Source of the DNA: Hyphomicrobiales bacterium | Lineage (GTDB): Bacteria > Pseudomonadota > Alphaproteobacteria > Rhizobiales > Rhizobiaceae | NCBI GenBank assembly: GCA_900472485.1 | Contig: UCII01000001.1 | Span: 369,986-433,985 of the forward strand | Length of the DNA stretch: 64,000 nt | Reading direction: 5' to 3' | Shown here: piece by piece, positions 62,174 through 64,000 of the stretch | Position numbering within the stretch: position 1 is the first letter of the stretch | Layout of the letters: every line of letters starts with the position of its first letter | The notes under the pieces: model-generated | The model's database searches: none | The model's input: the letters and a program-made list of their open reading frames with translations, nothing else | What the model was told of the DNA's origin: nothing | Translations under genes and position numbers: made by a program

Positions 62174-64000
62174 ATTCCTCCGATCCGGATCTCGTTCGAC
62201 GACAAGGCGCCTTCGTGGATGAGCAGGCCGACGCCGCCGTCACGGAAGGCATCGGCGGCGGTATCTTCCGCCGTCACCGAAACACCGTCGGCTTCGAAGG
62301 TGATACGCGCACCCTGCGCCGAGACCTTCATGGCGATATGCTTGTCGAACTCGGTCCTGAAGGCGGTTTCGGCAAGGACCTCGGTGTCCTCGTCGCGCAC
62401 CTTGACGATCTGCATCTTGCCGTCGCGCGTCACGCGGGCGCCATAGTAGCGGCGCAGGCCCTGAGCGCGGATGGCAAAGCCGCCGTAATTGCCGAGATGG
62501 ATCATCACCTGACCTGAGGCCTGGTAGTCGGTCCATTGGCGCGTGCCGTGGATGATGATGCCTTCGCCTTGGTTCTGCGCGATGCGGAAGGCAGCCGGGA
62601 AGCGCTTGGAGAAGAAGCTTGCACCGTTCACCCAGGCCATGCGCCAGAAATCGCCATCACCGGCAGGGCGCTTCAACGTAAGTTTGGGTGCGCCGTCCCA
62701 ACGGAGATAGTCGACGAACAGGCGGCCATCGGCACGCCTGCCGGTGCCGGTTATGGCGATGCCGATCTCTGCGATCGGCTGGCCGTCGGTCTCGGGAAGG
62801 GTCCATTCGAGAGTGGCTTCCGAGCCGGGCTCGATGACAACCGCAGCCGAGTCGATGTCGCTCAACTGGTCGCGCCCGTCATAGACGCGGATACGCAAAC
62901 GCGTTTCGATCGCGCCACGGTTCTGCTGGTCGGCCTTGACGCGGGCCCTCACTTTCTGACCGGGATAGACGAGCGGCGTCGCCATCAGGTCGTAGGTGCG
63001 CATGTCGAGCATTTCGCGTGGTGAAAAGGTCGGCGTCGTCACCACGGCGCGTTGCGCCGGCCCGAGTGCTTCGTAATCGATCGTCAGCGCGCGGCCGCTT
63101 TCGAATTCCGTATTGCCGACGCGCACACCGCTTGCCGCATCGAGAGCCGTCAGTGGGCGGAAGCCCTGCTGGCTGCCAGGAAGCGAGAAGTGAAATTGCG
63201 CACCGTTCTTCGGGGCCTCGAGCGACTGTTGCCCGGCAAGCTGGAGACCGAGATTGGTCAAGAAATAGGCCTGACGCACGGCATCGTTGATGGAATTGCC
63301 GCCATCGGCAGAGGAAATCAGCATGCGGTCGGCGATAGGGCTGCGGAAGTCCGGCCCTTCGGCAAGGCCATCGAGGCCATTCATGATGCCGAGCAGGCAG
63401 CCGACATTCCCGGCATTGCAGTCGGTATCCCAGCCCGATGTGTTGACGATCATCTGCGCCTTCTGGAAATCGTGCGGCGCGTAGAGCACCGTCATGATCA
63501 TCAGCGCGTGATTGGGCATGATATGGCAGTTGCCCGGATATTTGTCGTAGCCGTAATTGTCCTGGATCTTCTGGCGCGTGTCGCGCCAATCGGGATGAGC
63601 CTTGTGCCAGGCCCTGATGTCAGCAATCAGCTTGGCGATCTGGCTGTCGCTCGGGATCTGCTTCAACCCCGCGTCGATCAGATGGTCGATGTCTGAGGCG
63701 ACGAAAGCTTCGGCCTCCATCGCCGCCCACAGCATGGCCGCATAGACGGACTCGCCATCATGGCTGACCTTGCCGGCCTGTTCTGCGAGCTTGGCCGCGA
63801 GTTCCGGCTGGCCGGGGGCGACCATCGCCCATCCATCGATGAAGATCTGGGCGCCGATCTGCTCGGCAACGCCCTGGCCATTGGTGGCGATCGAACCGGA
63901 CTGCGGGGCCGGGACGCCCTTCTTGAGATTGAGCCAGGCCGTGTGTTCGGTGGAGTTGCCATTGCCGCCCCACCAGAGGATCGAGCGCTCCTCGACGATG
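62170..64000 (-). CDS. ADP-ribosylglycohydrolase (DraG) family protein, 5' end outside window
   Basis: About 609 residues are visible; the start lies past the right edge. The N-terminal two thirds follow the DraG all-helical fold: [36 protein letters not shown] and the metal-binding [17 protein letters not shown]. The C-terminal third is beta-rich ([38 protein letters not shown]), like a carbohydrate-binding or laminin-G-like module, which classical DraG lacks. Overlapping a UgpC-type ATPase gene, it probably hydrolyses an imported glycoside or ribosyl compound rather than protein ADP-ribose. Confidence 0.78.
   Translation of the reverse strand, partial: IVEERSILWWGGNGNSTEHTAWLNLKKGVPAPQSGSIATNGQGVAEQIGAQIFIDGWAMVAPGQPELAAKLAEQAGKVSHDGESVYAAMLWAAMEAEAFVASDIDHLIDAGLKQIPSDSQIAKLIADIRAWHKAHPDWRDTRQKIQDNYGYDKYPGNCHIMPNHALMIMTVLYAPHDFQKAQMIVNTSGWDTDCNAGNVGCLLGIMNGLDGLAEGPDFRSPIADRMLISSADGGNSINDAVRQAYFLTNLGLQLAGQQSLEAPKNGAQFHFSLPGSQQGFRPLTALDAASGVRVGNTEFESGRALTIDYEALGPAQRAVVTTPTFSPREMLDMRTYDLMATPLVYPGQKVRARVKADQQNRGAIETRLRIRVYDGRDQLSDIDSAAVVIEPGSEATLEWTLPETDGQPIAEIGIAITGTGRRADGRLFVDYLRWDGAPKLTLKRPAGDGDFWRMAWVNGASFFSKRFPAAFRIAQNQGEGIIIHGTRQWTDYQASGQVMIHLGNYGGFAIRAQGLRRYYGARVTRDGKMQIVKVRDEDTEVLAETAFRTEFDKHIAMKVSAQGARITFEADGVSVTAEDTAADAFRDGGVGLLIHEGALSSNEIRIGGI

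Overview
The window looks like a chromosomal or large-replicon segment of a Rhizobium/Agrobacterium-group alphaproteobacterium. The base composition is GC-rich and codons favour G/C at third positions. There is a MucR/Ros-type regulator, many ABC transporters and LysR/GntR/AraC/IclR regulators, small stress-type proteins (DUF1269, PNPOx-like) and two promoter-like elements resembling the EcfG/RpoE2 consensus. These point to a free-living or plant-associated soil bacterium. I saw no rRNA, tRNA, CRISPR array, insertion sequence or phage gene.

Layout. 0-5.4 kb: a family 2 glycosyltransferase, a secreted GH5 glucanase-like hydrolase, an NTF2-like protein, and a divergent LysR/MFS pair. 5.4-12.5 kb: a minus-strand peptide-type ABC operon (42-codon small ORF, double ATPase, binding protein, two permeases) ending in an M14-type metallopeptidase, faced by a divergent FCD-type GntR regulator. 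13.8-17.2 kb: two MFS transporters, the second translationally coupled to a GntR regulator with a clear palindromic operator. 17.3-21.4 kb: an atypical MucR protein, a Nudix hydrolase, a secreted alpha/beta hydrolase and a PadR-DUF1700-DUF2807 module.

21.5-54 kb is the heart of the window: an aromatic catabolic island. It holds a complete set of recognisable genes for the homoprotocatechuate (3,4-dihydroxyphenylacetate) meta-cleavage pathway. HpaB/HpaC hydroxylate 4-hydroxyphenylacetate, HpaD opens the ring, HpaE oxidises the semialdehyde, HpaF isomerises, HpaG decarboxylates, HpaH hydrates, HpaI cleaves to pyruvate plus succinic semialdehyde, and GabD makes succinate. HpaR (MarR type) and HpaA (AraC type) are the expected regulators. 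Around this core are a FeaR-like AraC protein, an aldehyde dehydrogenase plus a GMC alcohol dehydrogenase, a branched-chain-type ABC importer, a second AraC protein, and a MoaF/short-chain dehydrogenase pair like that of the enterobacterial monoamine regulon. Upstream of the hpa operon lies an amine-handling operon: IclR, a Tm-1-like protein, a HAD phosphatase, an omega-transaminase, an ethanolamine-phosphate-phospholyase-like class III enzyme and an APH-type small-molecule kinase. Together these suggest a funnel from aromatic amines or alcohols into 4-hydroxyphenylacetate. The kinase/phospho-lyase pair is the most novel element, because it could degrade beta-hydroxylated phenethylamines. Four copies of a TTAACAYGNKAA-type site lie in front of different units of this island and may mark one regulon.

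54-64 kb: a divergent AraC/PhyH dioxygenase pair, a putative glycosyltransferase, a 55-residue membrane protein, a cluster of small stress-type genes with divergent EcfG-like promoters, a FUSC-family exporter, and a UgpC-type ABC ATPase overlapping an ADP-ribosylglycohydrolase-family gene that runs off the right edge.
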